In this document: piece by piece, positions 17,196-25,348 of the stretch
Layout: every line of letters begins with the position of its first letter
Position numbering within the stretch: the first letter of the stretch is position 1
Source: Microthrixaceae bacterium
GTDB taxonomy: Bacteria; Actinomycetota; Acidimicrobiia; Acidimicrobiales; DATDAH01
Length of the DNA stretch: 64,000 bases
Assembly: GCA_020637195.1 (NCBI GenBank)
Contig: JACJWK010000014.1
Location: 1 to 64,000 of the forward strand
Direction: 5' to 3'
Made by a program: the position numbers and the translations under genes
The notes under the pieces: model-generated
The model's input: only the letters and a program-made list of their open reading frames with translations
Database searches by the model: none
Told to the model about the DNA's origin: nothing

Positions 17196-18226
17196 GCGCG
17201 TTCGGGCGACTCCCGGCGGTCCCGGCGTCGGCGGGACCGGGCGCGCCCGGCGCGGGCGCGCAGATCGCGCGCGAGTGCGAGCCCCGCCGCCATCACGGGG
17301 TCGTCGCCGGCGCCGACGAGGTCGGGGGCGTCGCCGCCCTCGTGGTAGCGCTCCCAGAGCGTGGCGTTGAGCACGCCGGCGAACACGACCAGCCGGCCGA
17401 ACACGTACAGCCACAGGAGCATCGCCACCGCGGCGCCCAGCGAGCCGTAGGTCTCGGAGCTGCTCTCGAACAGGTGCGGGAGGTAGAAGATCGAGACCAG
17501 GTGCATGAGCTGCAGGCCGACGGCCAGGAGCGCGGCGCCGGGGAGCACCGCGGTGAAGGGCAGCGACGGCCGCGGGAGCCGGTGCAGCCCGACCCACATG
17601 ATCAGGCCGAACACGAGGACGACCGCGAGCGTGACGCCGAGGCCCGGCCCCGGCGTGAGGTCGCGGAGCCGGCTCGCCGCGGCAGTGGTCGCGATCATGG
17701 TCAGGAACGCGGCGTTGTACCCCAGCACGCCGGCGATCGTGGGCGGCTTGGTCATCGGGACGCGCCACACGAGCGCCGAGGTCACCCACACGGACCGGAG
17801 CGCGTGCTTGCTCGCCGAGTACAGCGCCCACAGCCCGAGCGCGAGCAGGACCCACCGGCTGCGCTGCACGTCGTCCGCGGCCTGGGCGACCGAGCTGGCG
17901 GCGAAGGCGGTGATGCCGAGGTCCGAGGAGGCCTCGGCCGGGTCTTGCCCGGCGGCGGACAGGAAGCCGAGGCCGGCGACGGCGAGGACCGTGGCGGCGA
18001 GGAGCCACACGAACACCCGGAAGGCGATGGCGCCGGCCAGCACCGCGCCCCCGATGTCCCGGTCGCGCTGGTAGGCCTCGCGGGCGAGGACCACCGGCGC
18101 CCAGGCCGTCGTGGCCGCCAGCTCGAGGAGGTCCTCGACCTGGGCGCGGCGACGGGCGTAGGTCGCCTTCAGCCCGTGGGGTGGCTCGTCGTGCGCCGCG
18201 GTCGCCTCCTCGGCATCGTCCGTCAT
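17192..18226 (-). CDS. YihY/BrkB-family inner-membrane protein
   Basis: About 344 residues with roughly six membrane helices. The family signature is seen as AREAYQRDRDIGGAVLAGAIAFRVFVWLLAA (about residues 55-85), then TIAGVLGYNAAFLTMIA and the LGAAVAMLLWLYVFGRLVVFAGVLNATLWERY block near the C-terminus. The function of the family is unsettled. The C-terminal tail is very Arg-rich. ATG 18226 is selected although no clear ribosome site precedes it. The gene converges with the TetR gene and the two share a CTAG palindrome containing both stop codons. Confidence 0.85.
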   Translation of the reverse strand: MTDDAEEATAAHDEPPHGLKATYARRRAQVEDLLELAATTAWAPVVLAREAYQRDRDIGGAVLAGAIAFRVFVWLLAATVLAVAGLGFLSAAGQDPAEASSDLGITAFAASSVAQAADDVQRSRWVLLALGLWALYSASKHALRSVWVTSALVWRVPMTKPPTIAGVLGYNAAFLTMIATTAAASRLRDLTPGPGLGVTLAVVLVFGLIMWVGLHRLPRPSLPFTAVLPGAALLAVGLQLMHLVSIFYLPHLFESSSETYGSLGAAVAMLLWLYVFGRLVVFAGVLNATLWERYHEGGDAPDLVGAGDDPVMAAGLALARDLRARAGRARSRRRRDRRESPERA

Positions 18227-18317
18227 GGTGCCGGGTCGATCGTGGGCGAACCCCGACCTGTCCTCGGTGAGCTCGCGTCGACGCCGCACCGGCTCAGTGT
18301 CGCGCCGGACGGAGGGC

Positions 18318-20624
18318 TCAGCGCCACCGCCAGAGGGGAAGGGTGGGGCCGTCCCACCGCTCCCAGGACTCGGGGTCGCCCGCCAGTCGGTGGACGAGGT
18401 CCGCGGCCCGTGCCCGGGTCATCGGGGCGTTGGGCCGGAACCAGCGCGGGCGCTTCGTGGGCAGCAGATCCCGAGCGTGCGCCCAGTCGACCGCGGTCCC
18501 GTAGCCCGCGTTGCGGGGGACGTCCTTGTACCGATACCGCGCGAAGCCGTGGGGTCGGCCGACCAGCGTCCACGCCATGACGGTGAACCTCGCCCGGGTG
18601 ACGGCGGCTCGGGGGGCGAATCGGCCGCCGGAGAACACCGCCACCAGACGGCGGTCGGCGGCCCACGTGGCCGCGTCCTCGTACCAGGCGCCTTCGGGCA
18701 CGTCCGTGAAGGGGCTCGGACCGGGCGCGTCGGGTCGGCCCGCCAGGCGCCACAGCATCGTCACCGCCTCGGCCCGGGAGATCGGCCTGCCGGGGCGGAA
18801 CCGGGCGTCCGAGCCCGTCCGCAGCAGGCCGGCGGCCACGGTCCAGTCGATCGCTGGTCGAGTGGCGGCACCGGGGCGGACATCGCGGGCGCCCGAGGCG
18901 GGCGCGACGACGGCCACCGCGACCTCGGCGGAGTCGACCGGCTCGCGCTCGTTGGCGCCGGCCCGCACCTGGTGGCGGAACCGGTCCCCGTCCTCGATGG
19001 TGCTCGGATGGTTGCAGTCGACCACCGCTCGCTCGTCGGGCATCAGCGTGCCGATCGGCCGATTGCAGTCCGCCACGACGTCCGAGGCCAGGGCGACGCC
19101 CGTGAGCGTGACGTCGCCGGTGTTGACCACCTCGGCCCGGTAGGCGATCGGCGCCCCGGCGGTGACGGTCGTCGAGGCCGCCTGCAGGTCGACCGACAAC
19201 CAGGGGTGGCCCGTCACCTCGACGGTGGTCGGCGAGGAGCTCGTCTCCGGGGTCTCGTTCGTTCGCACCACTGCCAGGTTCTCGAAGGTGCCGATGTCGC
19301 CGAAGGCGGCGGTGTAGGCGCAGGTCACGGTGGCGCTCTCGTCGACCTCGAGGTCCGCCAGGGTCCTGGTGCACGCCGGGGTGCGGGTGAAGGCGATCTC
19401 CACGCCGGTCAACCGTCGCTGGCCGGTGTTCGTCACGGTCGCTCGGTAGTCGATGACCGTTCCGGCGATGACGGACGCCTGCTCGGCGGCGAGGTCGACC
19501 GCGACCGACGCGACCGGCAGCGTCGGCGCCTCGAACGCCCCGATGTCCGGAACCGGGTCGCCGTCGCCGTCGCCGTCTTGTGGTCGTGACGCCCCGTCGA
19601 AGTCGGTGGCGGGCGCGCCGGCGGAGGTGCCGCGGTCGATCGCTGGTGAGCCCGGTCGCAGACGGAGGTCCGACGCGGGGTCCGCGAGGAGCGGATCGTC
19701 GTCGAGGTTGCCCGCCTGGCCGGTCTGGTTCGCCACCAGGTCGTAGTCGACGTCGTTGCGCGACACCAGGTTGTGCTCCCACGTCGGGTTCTCGGCGTCG
19801 GTGCCGAAGTCGGACTCCAGGCCGATGCCGTTGTCGTAGATCAGGTTGTTGCGGAACACCTGGTTCTCGCTCTCGCCGCGACGATCGACGCGGACGGCGA
19901 CCTGGTTGCGGACGAAGGTGTTGTTGATCACCGACGGTCGGCTCCCCGTGGGGAGGGTGAAGTTGACGGCCCGGCACGGGTTGTCGTGGAACACGTTGTT
20001 CACGATGGACGGCGAGCTCCCGTTGACGAACGAGACGACCCCCGACAGCCATTGTCCGTCGCACGTGTTGCCCACGAAGCGGTTCCCCTGGATGCGGGGG
20101 GAGGCACCGTTGCCGCCGATGGCGGCGCCGAACCCCCCGCCGCCCTGCGCGTTGTCCAGGAACACGTTCCCCTCGATGAGCGAGCCCGATCCGCTGACGG
20201 CCATGCCGGCACCGAACGATGCCGCCCCATGGGTGACGGTGAAGCCGCGCCAGGTGCCGCCGGGCCCGATCTTCACGCCCGTGCTCCACTGCGCGTCGAG
20301 CACCGTCGTGTCGGGTCCGTCGCTGCTCTCCACGATGACGCTCTTGCCGCCGAAGTCGACCGTTCCGGTGTAGGTCCCGGGACCGACCACGACGCGGTCC
20401 CCGCTGGTGGCCGCGGCGATCGCCTCCTGGATGGTGGCGTAGTCGCCGGGAACGGTGAACGTGCGGTTGAGCGCTCCGGCGGACCGTCCCGGGAGCACCG
20501 ACAGCGTGGCCGCGACGACCGCGACGAGCAGGACCGAGGCGGTGCTGCGTCGTCGGGTCGGTCGCCGGCCGCTCGATGCCCGGAGGCGGGGGTCCACGGA
20601 GCCGTCGCCGGCGTGTCGGCTCAT
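18318..20624 (-). CDS. Secreted beta-helix surface protein with DUF11-like and SLH domains
   Basis: A 768-residue exported protein with GGGAGGGG 2-9 bases before the ATG. Residues about 25-52 form a signal peptide (basic run, hydrophobic core, RSAGA). Residues about 55-370 are a right-handed parallel beta-helix: GDYATIQEAIAAATSGDRVVVG, then Asn-rich turns such as GNVFLDNAQ, GNRFVGNTC, NNVFHDNPC, NNTFVRNQ and NNLIYDNG. Two DUF11-like beta-sandwich modules follow (TNTGQRRLTGVEI and VNTGDVTLTGVAL). The last 190 residues contain three SLH-type repeats (FTDVPEGAWYEDAATWAADR and similar). The enzyme-like beta-helix may bind or cut polysaccharide. Attachment to the envelope through the SLH repeats is inferred. 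Confidence 0.88.
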   Translation of the reverse strand: MSRHAGDGSVDPRLRASSGRRPTRRRSTASVLLVAVVAATLSVLPGRSAGALNRTFTVPGDYATIQEAIAAATSGDRVVVGPGTYTGTVDFGGKSVIVESSDGPDTTVLDAQWSTGVKIGPGGTWRGFTVTHGAASFGAGMAVSGSGSLIEGNVFLDNAQGGGGFGAAIGGNGASPRIQGNRFVGNTCDGQWLSGVVSFVNGSSPSIVNNVFHDNPCRAVNFTLPTGSRPSVINNTFVRNQVAVRVDRRGESENQVFRNNLIYDNGIGLESDFGTDAENPTWEHNLVSRNDVDYDLVANQTGQAGNLDDDPLLADPASDLRLRPGSPAIDRGTSAGAPATDFDGASRPQDGDGDGDPVPDIGAFEAPTLPVASVAVDLAAEQASVIAGTVIDYRATVTNTGQRRLTGVEIAFTRTPACTRTLADLEVDESATVTCAYTAAFGDIGTFENLAVVRTNETPETSSSPTTVEVTGHPWLSVDLQAASTTVTAGAPIAYRAEVVNTGDVTLTGVALASDVVADCNRPIGTLMPDERAVVDCNHPSTIEDGDRFRHQVRAGANEREPVDSAEVAVAVVAPASGARDVRPGAATRPAIDWTVAAGLLRTGSDARFRPGRPISRAEAVTMLWRLAGRPDAPGPSPFTDVPEGAWYEDAATWAADRRLVAVFSGGRFAPRAAVTRARFTVMAWTLVGRPHGFARYRYKDVPRNAGYGTAVDWAHARDLLPTKRPRWFRPNAPMTRARAADLVHRLAGDPESWERWDGPTLPLWRWR

Positions 20625-20674
20625 GCCCCTCCCATCGGCCGGGGACGGTGCCGGCTGAGCCGCGCGGCCGGCGC

Positions 20675-20962
20675 TCAGTCGGCGACCAGGTGGATGTCCA
20701 TCTCGGGCGGGGTGGTCGCCAGCCCCGCCAGTGCCTGCACGAGCTCACCCGACGCCGGCACGGCGAAGTGGGCGTCGAGCGCCGCCCGGTCGGCCCAGTA
20801 CTCGAGGAACACGAGACGGTTCGGGTCCTCCACGTCGCGGTGCACCGAGTGCCGCAGGCAGCCGGGCTCGGCGCGCGACCGCCGCACGTGCTCGAGCGAG
20901 AGGGCCACGGCCTCGTCGAGGGACTCGGGGCGGACGACGACGCTGCCGGTGACGATGATCAC
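20675..20962 (-). CDS. Antibiotic-biosynthesis-monooxygenase-like (ABM) dimeric protein
   Basis: A 95-residue ferredoxin-like fold protein. The ABM pattern is clear: SVVVRPESLDEAVALSLEHV, EPGCLRHSVHRDVEDPN, RLVFLEYWADRAALDAHF. These are usually homodimeric quinol monooxygenases or small-molecule isomerases. The start is GTG; TAGAAC (20970-20975, minus strand) lies 7 bases upstream. It stands alone, 50 bases downstream of the surface protein start and on the same strand. The substrate is unknown. Confidence 0.85.
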   Translation of the reverse strand: MIIVTGSVVVRPESLDEAVALSLEHVRRSRAEPGCLRHSVHRDVEDPNRLVFLEYWADRAALDAHFAVPASGELVQALAGLATTPPEMDIHLVAD

Positions 20963-21110
20963 GAGGGCCGTTCTAGCGGGTGCGCCCCTCGCGCCGACGC
21001 CGCCACCGCCCGCCGACGGGCACCGCGAAGGAGCTCCCCGGCCCGGCGGGGGAGCGGCTCAGACCGGGATACGCAGGTAGGTGGAGGGTGAGCTGGGCCC
21101 ATCCTCGGGC

Positions 21111-21470
21111 CTACCCCGCGAGCGGCCGGCGCCGCGCTCGGGGTTCCGGGGCGCCCGCGGGCAGCCAGAGGGCAAAGGCGCCGTCCTCGACGACCTGACG
21201 GGCGCCGGTCCCGTCGGCCTTGACCATCCAGATGTCGAGGTGGCCCGAGCGGGTCTCGGCCGGGGCGAAGGAGAACGTCAGCCACTGGCCGTCCGGCGAC
21301 CACTTGGGGGTGCCGACCGCTCCGGTGACCAGGTGCGCGACGTCGAGGGAGTCGAGGTCGACGGTCCAGAGGCCGCTGTCGCCGGGTTCGAAGCAGCGAA
21401 GGGACAGTGCCCCACGGCCGGCGGTGGCGTCGACGTCGCCGAGGACCGCGTTGCAGTGAACTGCTCGGCG
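21111..21470 (-). pseudogene. Remnant of a TolB/PD40-type beta-propeller protein
   Basis: The minus-strand frame from 21470 to a TAG at 21111 is open for about 119 codons but has no ATG, GTG or TTG start. It reads as the C-terminal blades of a WD40-like propeller: GLWTVDLDSLDVAHLV, then PKWSPDGQWLTFSFAPAE and HLDIWMVKADGTGARQVVED, the classic PDG and D-x-W-x-x-x-x-D-G pattern. The frame begins immediately after the stop codon of the acyl-CoA synthetase and in the same frame. The upstream blades are absent. It is best read as a 5'-truncated relic or the trace of an assembly junction near 21465. Between 20963 and 21110 nothing is seen. Confidence 0.65.
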
Positions 21471-23024
21471 TCAGATCTTGGCCTCGTGGCCCTCCCAGTA
21501 GGGGTCCCGCAGCTTGCGCTTGTAGAGCTTGCCGTTGGGGTCGCGGGGCATCTCGTCGGTGAAGTCGACCGACCGGGGGATCTTGAACTTGGCCAGCTTC
21601 TCGCCGCAGTAGGCCAGGATCTCGGCCGCCAGCTCGTCGCCGGGCTCGGCGTCGTCGACGGGCTCGACCACCGCCTTGACCTCCTCGCCCCAGTCCGGGT
21701 GGGGAATGCCGAACACCGCGGCGTCGGCCACCTTGGGGTGGCCGAGCAGGGCGTTCTCGATCTCGGCCGGGTAGATGTTCACGCCGCCCGAGATGATCAT
21801 GTGGCTCTTGCGGTCCCGCAGGAACAGGAAGCCGTCCTCGTCCATCACGCCGATGTCGCCGACGGTGAAGAAGCCCTTCTTGCGGTTCTCGGCGGTCTTC
21901 TCCGGGTCGTCCTTGTACTCGAAGTCCTGGCCGGTGCCCATGCGCATGTAGACGGTGCCGACCTCACCGGGGGGCAGCTCGTTGCCCTCGTCGTCCATGA
22001 TCACGACCTCGGAGTTGTTCCAGGCCTTGCCCACGGTGCCGGGCTTCTCGAGCCACTCCTCGGGGGTGACGATGGTGCCGCCGCCCTCGGTGGCCGCGTA
22101 GTACTCGTAGATGGACGGGCCCCACCACTCGAGCATCGCCCGCTTCACGTCGGGCGGGCAGGGGGCGGCGGCGTGGACCATGTTGCGGGTCGACGAGACG
22201 TCGTACTTGGCCTTCACCTCGTCGGGCAGGGCCAGGAGCCGGTTGAACTGCGTCGGCACCATGTGGCTGTGGGTGACCTGGTAGCGGTCGATCAGCTCGA
22301 GCATGCCCTCGGGGGTCCACTTGTCCATGAGGATCACCCGGTGGCCGAGGTGCAGCGAGTTGCCGGTGAAGTGCAGGACGGCGGTGTGGTAGAGCGGCGA
22401 GCCCGTGCAGTGCACGCCGTCGCCCATCGGGGTGATGCCGAACATCTGGGGGAAGCCGGCGAACAGCTCGCCGAACACGTCCGGGTCGATGTCCACCACC
22501 GGCCGCTTGACGCCCTTGGGCCTCCCGGTGGTGCCCGACGTGTAGTGCATCGCCGCGCCGGAGGAACGCTCGTCGGGGAGGGTGTCGGGCTGGCCCTCGC
22601 TGAGCTCGGCGAAGGGCCGGAACCCCGGGATCTCGCCGATGGCGAAGCGTCGGTCGGCGGGGAAGTCGATCTGGTCGGCGGCCTTGGCCGTCTCGTCGGC
22701 GAAGCGCTCGTGGCCCACGAGGACCTTGGCCTCGCTGTCCTCGACGATGTACGCGATCTCGTCGGCCACCAGGTGGTGGTTGATGGGCGTGATGTAGAGC
22801 CCGGCCTGGAGGCAGGCCATGTACAGCTGGATCATCTCGGCGCCGTTGGGCAGCACCGTGGCGATGGCGTCGCCCTTGGTCAGCCCCAGCGCCCGCAGGC
22901 CGTGGGTCACGCGGTTCGTGGCGGCCAGCAGCTCACCGAAGGTCCACTCGGCGCCGTCGGGCGTCACGAGCGCGGGCCGGTCCGGCTGCTCCTGACCGAT
23001 CTTCCAGAAACCGAGACTGGCCAC
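21471..23024 (-). CDS. AMP-dependent acyl-CoA synthetase (FadD-like)
   Basis: A 517-residue adenylate-forming enzyme. Motifs in order: P-loop MHYTSGTTGRPKGVKRP (about 158-174), SPLYHTA, the YEYYAATEGGG adenine-binding block (about 298-308), FFTVGDIGVMDEDGFLFLRDRKSHMI with the hinge Arg, GGVNIYPAEIEN, and the C-terminal catalytic Lys in PRDPNGKLYKRKLR. It activates a carboxylic acid to acyl-AMP and then acyl-CoA. The GTG is preceded by AGGGGAAG. It diverges from the alcohol dehydrogenase operon across a promoter with a KstR-type operator, so a steroid-like or branched acid substrate is plausible. Confidence 0.94.
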   Translation of the reverse strand: MASLGFWKIGQEQPDRPALVTPDGAEWTFGELLAATNRVTHGLRALGLTKGDAIATVLPNGAEMIQLYMACLQAGLYITPINHHLVADEIAYIVEDSEAKVLVGHERFADETAKAADQIDFPADRRFAIGEIPGFRPFAELSEGQPDTLPDERSSGAAMHYTSGTTGRPKGVKRPVVDIDPDVFGELFAGFPQMFGITPMGDGVHCTGSPLYHTAVLHFTGNSLHLGHRVILMDKWTPEGMLELIDRYQVTHSHMVPTQFNRLLALPDEVKAKYDVSSTRNMVHAAAPCPPDVKRAMLEWWGPSIYEYYAATEGGGTIVTPEEWLEKPGTVGKAWNNSEVVIMDDEGNELPPGEVGTVYMRMGTGQDFEYKDDPEKTAENRKKGFFTVGDIGVMDEDGFLFLRDRKSHMIISGGVNIYPAEIENALLGHPKVADAAVFGIPHPDWGEEVKAVVEPVDDAEPGDELAAEILAYCGEKLAKFKIPRSVDFTDEMPRDPNGKLYKRKLRDPYWEGHEAKI

Positions 23025-23064
23025 GTCACTCTTCCCCTCGTCGGCGGACCTGCTGGCGTCAGAG

Positions 23065-23078
23065 TAGAACGCGTTCCA
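23065..23078. promoter_or_regulatory. KstR-type operator TAGAACGCGTTCCA in divergent promoter
   Basis: The sequence fits the published KstR consensus TnnAACnnGTTnnA at every fixed position. It lies between divergent acyl-CoA synthetase and alcohol dehydrogenase genes. Candidate -10 hexamers flank it: TACTCT on the minus strand (23061-23066) and TACAGT on the plus strand (23080-23085), so a bound repressor would cover both. Confidence 0.65.
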
Positions 23079-23127
23079 CTACAGTCCGCAACGCCCACCC
23101 GCCAGCCTTGTCGAGAAGGAGGCTCCG

Positions 23128-24212
23128 ATGCGCGGAGCGCTGCTGCACAACACCGGGGACGAGACCCTCGAGATCGTCGACGACCTCGAGGTCGCGGACC
23201 CCGGTCCGGGCCAGGTGAAGATCCAGATCGAGGCCACCGGCGTGTGTCACTCGGACCTGCACGCGATGACCGGCGCCCTCCCGCAGCCTGCGCCGGTGGT
23301 GCTGGGCCACGAGGGCGCCGGCGTGATCACCGCGGTCGGCGAGGGCGTCACCAACCTGGCCGAGGGCGACCACGTGATCGTCGCCTGGTCGCCCCCGTGC
23401 GGCCTCTGCACGATGTGCGTCGACCACAAGTCGCCCCACCTGTGCGTGATGCTCCAGTTCGAGTGGGCCATCCAGCAGAAGTTCACGCGGGGGGACACCG
23501 GGGTGTTCGGCATGGCCGGCTCGGGCACCTGGGCCCGCGAGACGATCATGCCGTGGCAGGGCGCGGTCAAGATCGACGACGACATCCCCTTCCCGGTCGC
23601 CTCGCTCGTGGGCTGCGCGGTGATGACCGGCGTCGGCGCGGCGATCAACACCGCCAAGGTGACGCCGGGCTCGTCGGTCGTGGTGTTCGGCTGCGGTGGC
23701 GTGGGGATCTCCGTGATCCAGGGTGCCCGCATCGCCGGCGCCGCCACCATCGTCGCGGTCGACATGGTCGACTCGAAGCTCGAGACCGCCAAGACCTTCG
23801 GCGCCACCCACGCCGTGAAGCCCGAGGAGCTCGACGACCTCAAGGGTGAGCTCACCGGCGGGGACGGGTTCGACTACGCCTTCGAGGCCATCGGCCTGCC
23901 GGTGACGATGCGGGCGGCGTTCGACGCGGTGCGCCGCGGCGGCACCGCCGTGGTCGTCGGCGTCGGGAAGATGGACCAGATGGTGGAGTTCAACGCCTTC
24001 GAGATCTTCTTCCGCCGAGAAAGGTCTTCATAGGCTCTGTACTATGGTCGACCGACGTGCGCAGCGACTTCCACCGCCTGCTGCGCCTGTACCGGGCGGG
24101 CAAGCTCGACCTCGAGGGCATGATCACCGCCGAGATGGACATCTCGGGCGTCAACGACGCCCTCACCGCCATGAAGAGCGGCGAGGTCGTCCGCCAGGTC
24201 CTCACCTTCTGA
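23128..24212 (+). pseudogene. Zn-dependent alcohol dehydrogenase, frameshifted near the 3' end
   Basis: A medium-chain dehydrogenase with AAGGAGG 6 bases before the ATG. Residues 1-297 are intact: catalytic zinc ligands in GVCHSDLH and GHEGAG, structural zinc cysteines in CGLCTMCVDHKSPHLC, and the nucleotide-binding turn FGCGGVGISVIQG with a following acidic strand (AVDMVD) favouring NAD. Near 24018-24026 the frame breaks after EIFF. Removing one C and one A restores REKVFIGSV, and downstream the correct frame reads SDFHRLLRLYRAGKLDLEGM to the stop at 24212. The lesion looks like sequence error or a very recent mutation. It would oxidise an alcohol or reduce an aldehyde and heads the DUF35/thiolase unit. 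Confidence 0.85.
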
Positions 24213-24244
24213 GCCCTCTGACCGCCCCGAGACCGGAGAACAAC

Positions 24245-24688
24245 GTGGAACAGGAAGTCCTACGGGCGCCACTCGTCATCGAGTACCCGTTCAGCCGCAC
24301 CGTGGGCCCCGCGGTCAGTGCCTTCCTCACGGGCCTGCGCGAGCAGGTGCTGGTGGGGGTGAAGGGCGCCGACGGCCGGGTCATCGTCCCGCCCGTCGAG
24401 TACGACCCGGTCACCGCCGAGGAGCTCTCCGAGCTCGTCGAGGTCGGCCCCGGCGGCGAGGTCACGAGCTGGTCCTGGGTGGCCGCCCCCCGTGACGTCC
24501 ATCCGCTCGACGAGCCCTTCGCCTTCGCCCTCGTGAAGCTCGACGGCGCCGACGTGCCGTTCCTGCACGTGGTCAAGGCCGACGAGTCGGCCATGGCCAC
24601 CGGGATGCGGGTCACCGCCACCTGGAAGGACGAGCGCGAGGGCCACATCACCGACCTGGCCTGCTTCATCCCCGAGGAGGGCCAGTGA
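24245..24688 (+). CDS. DUF35-like OB-fold protein without zinc ribbon
   Basis: About 147 residues from GTG. The C-terminal half reads as a DUF35 OB-fold: PVEYDPVTAEELSELVEVGPGGEVTSWSWV, then FAFALVKLDGADVPFLHVV and MRVTATWKDEREGHITDLACF. The N-terminal CxxC zinc ribbon usual for the family is missing. DUF35 proteins pair with thiolase-like proteins in steroid side-chain aldolase or acyl-CoA complexes. It sits between an alcohol dehydrogenase and a second DUF35 gene, followed by two thiolase-like genes. Its TGA overlaps the ATG of a 29-codon reading frame (TGATG). Confidence 0.8.
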   Translation: MEQEVLRAPLVIEYPFSRTVGPAVSAFLTGLREQVLVGVKGADGRVIVPPVEYDPVTAEELSELVEVGPGGEVTSWSWVAAPRDVHPLDEPFAFALVKLDGADVPFLHVVKADESAMATGMRVTATWKDEREGHITDLACFIPEEGQ

Positions 24689-24777
24689 TGGCCCGGGGCT
24701 GCGGAGCGGAGCGCAGCAGCGGCAACCAGCGAACCGGATCCCGAAGGGGCGCCGACGAAGGAGGCGCAAGGCAATGA
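24688..24777 (+). CDS. Possible 29-residue coupled mini-ORF (or GC-rich repeat element)
   Basis: The gap between the two DUF35 genes is an uninterrupted frame of 29 codons. Its ATG overlaps the upstream stop (TGATG) and its TGA overlaps the downstream start (ATGA). The peptide is Arg/Gly/Ser-rich and starts MARGCGAERSS. The DNA holds a hairpin, GCTGCG (24698-24703) and CGCAGC (24712-24717), and ends with the ribosome site GAAGGAGG for the next gene. It may be a translated coupler, or a dispersed intergenic repeat that happens to keep the frame. Confidence 0.3.
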   Translation: MARGCGAERSSGNQRTGSRRGADEGGARQ

Positions 24778-25301
24778 GTCCCATCGATCTCGAGCAGATC
24801 CCGGCGCTCGCCGACGTCGAGCCGGTCAAGAGCACCAAGACGCCGCTGCGGCTCGACTACGAGTACACCGCCGGCGCCGCCTCGAGCCGCTTCCTGCGGG
24901 CGGTCAAGGAGAAGAAGCTGCGGGGCCAGCGCTGCCCGAAGTGCGGCAAGGTCTACCTGCCGCCGCGCGGCGCCTGCCCGACCGACGGCGTTCCCACCAC
25001 CGACGAGGTCGAGCTGCCCCACACCGGCACGGTGACGACCTTCTGCGTGGTGAACGTGCCCTTCCACGGCCAGCAGATGGAGATCCCCTACGTCAGCGCC
25101 AACGTGCTCGTCGACGGGGCCGACCTGCCGCTGTTCGGGCTCATCCAGGAGATGCCCGCCCACGACGTGCGCATGGGCCTGCGGGTCGAGGCGGTGTGGA
25201 AGGACGACGACGAGCTCGAGACCAGCCTCGAGAACATCAAGTGGTGGCGGCCGACGGGCGAGCCCGACGCCGACCCCTCGACCTACGAAGGGCAGATGTG
25301 A
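24774..25301 (+). CDS. DUF35 protein with zinc ribbon and OB-fold
   Basis: A 175-residue protein. Residues about 36-50 form the helix SSRFLRAVKEKKLRG, followed by the rubredoxin-like zinc ribbon CPKCGKVYLPPRGAC (C54, C57, C68); the expected fourth ligand position reads Asp in TDG. The OB-fold follows: GTVTTFCVVNVPFHGQ, VLVDGADLPLFGLIQE, and MGLRVEAVWKDD. Such proteins form heteromers with Ltp-type thiolase homologues and contribute CoA binding, as in the mycobacterial Ltp2-ChsH2 system. GAAGGAGG precedes the ATG. Two thiolase-like genes follow, so a joint complex is likely. Confidence 0.9.
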   Translation: MSPIDLEQIPALADVEPVKSTKTPLRLDYEYTAGAASSRFLRAVKEKKLRGQRCPKCGKVYLPPRGACPTDGVPTTDEVELPHTGTVTTFCVVNVPFHGQQMEIPYVSANVLVDGADLPLFGLIQEMPAHDVRMGLRVEAVWKDDDELETSLENIKWWRPTGEPDADPSTYEGQM

Positions 25302-25348
25302 TGCGGCCCACGACGACGAAGACGAAGACCGAGGAGGTGACCCTCTGA
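25301..25348 (+). CDS. Possible 15-residue coupled mini-ORF
   Basis: Between the zinc-ribbon DUF35 gene and the first thiolase-like gene there is a 15-codon frame (MRPTTTKTKTEEVTL) joined by TGATG at both ends. It contains GAGGAGG, the ribosome site for the next gene. It could be a translational coupler rather than a functional peptide. Confidence 0.25.
   Translation: MRPTTTKTKTEEVTL

Noticed and set aside
21081..23849. A 922-codon plus-strand frame over the acyl-CoA synthetase
   Set aside because: It is antisense to a complete synthetase with all motifs and its composition (His, Val, Gly, Asp runs) is typical of antisense frames.
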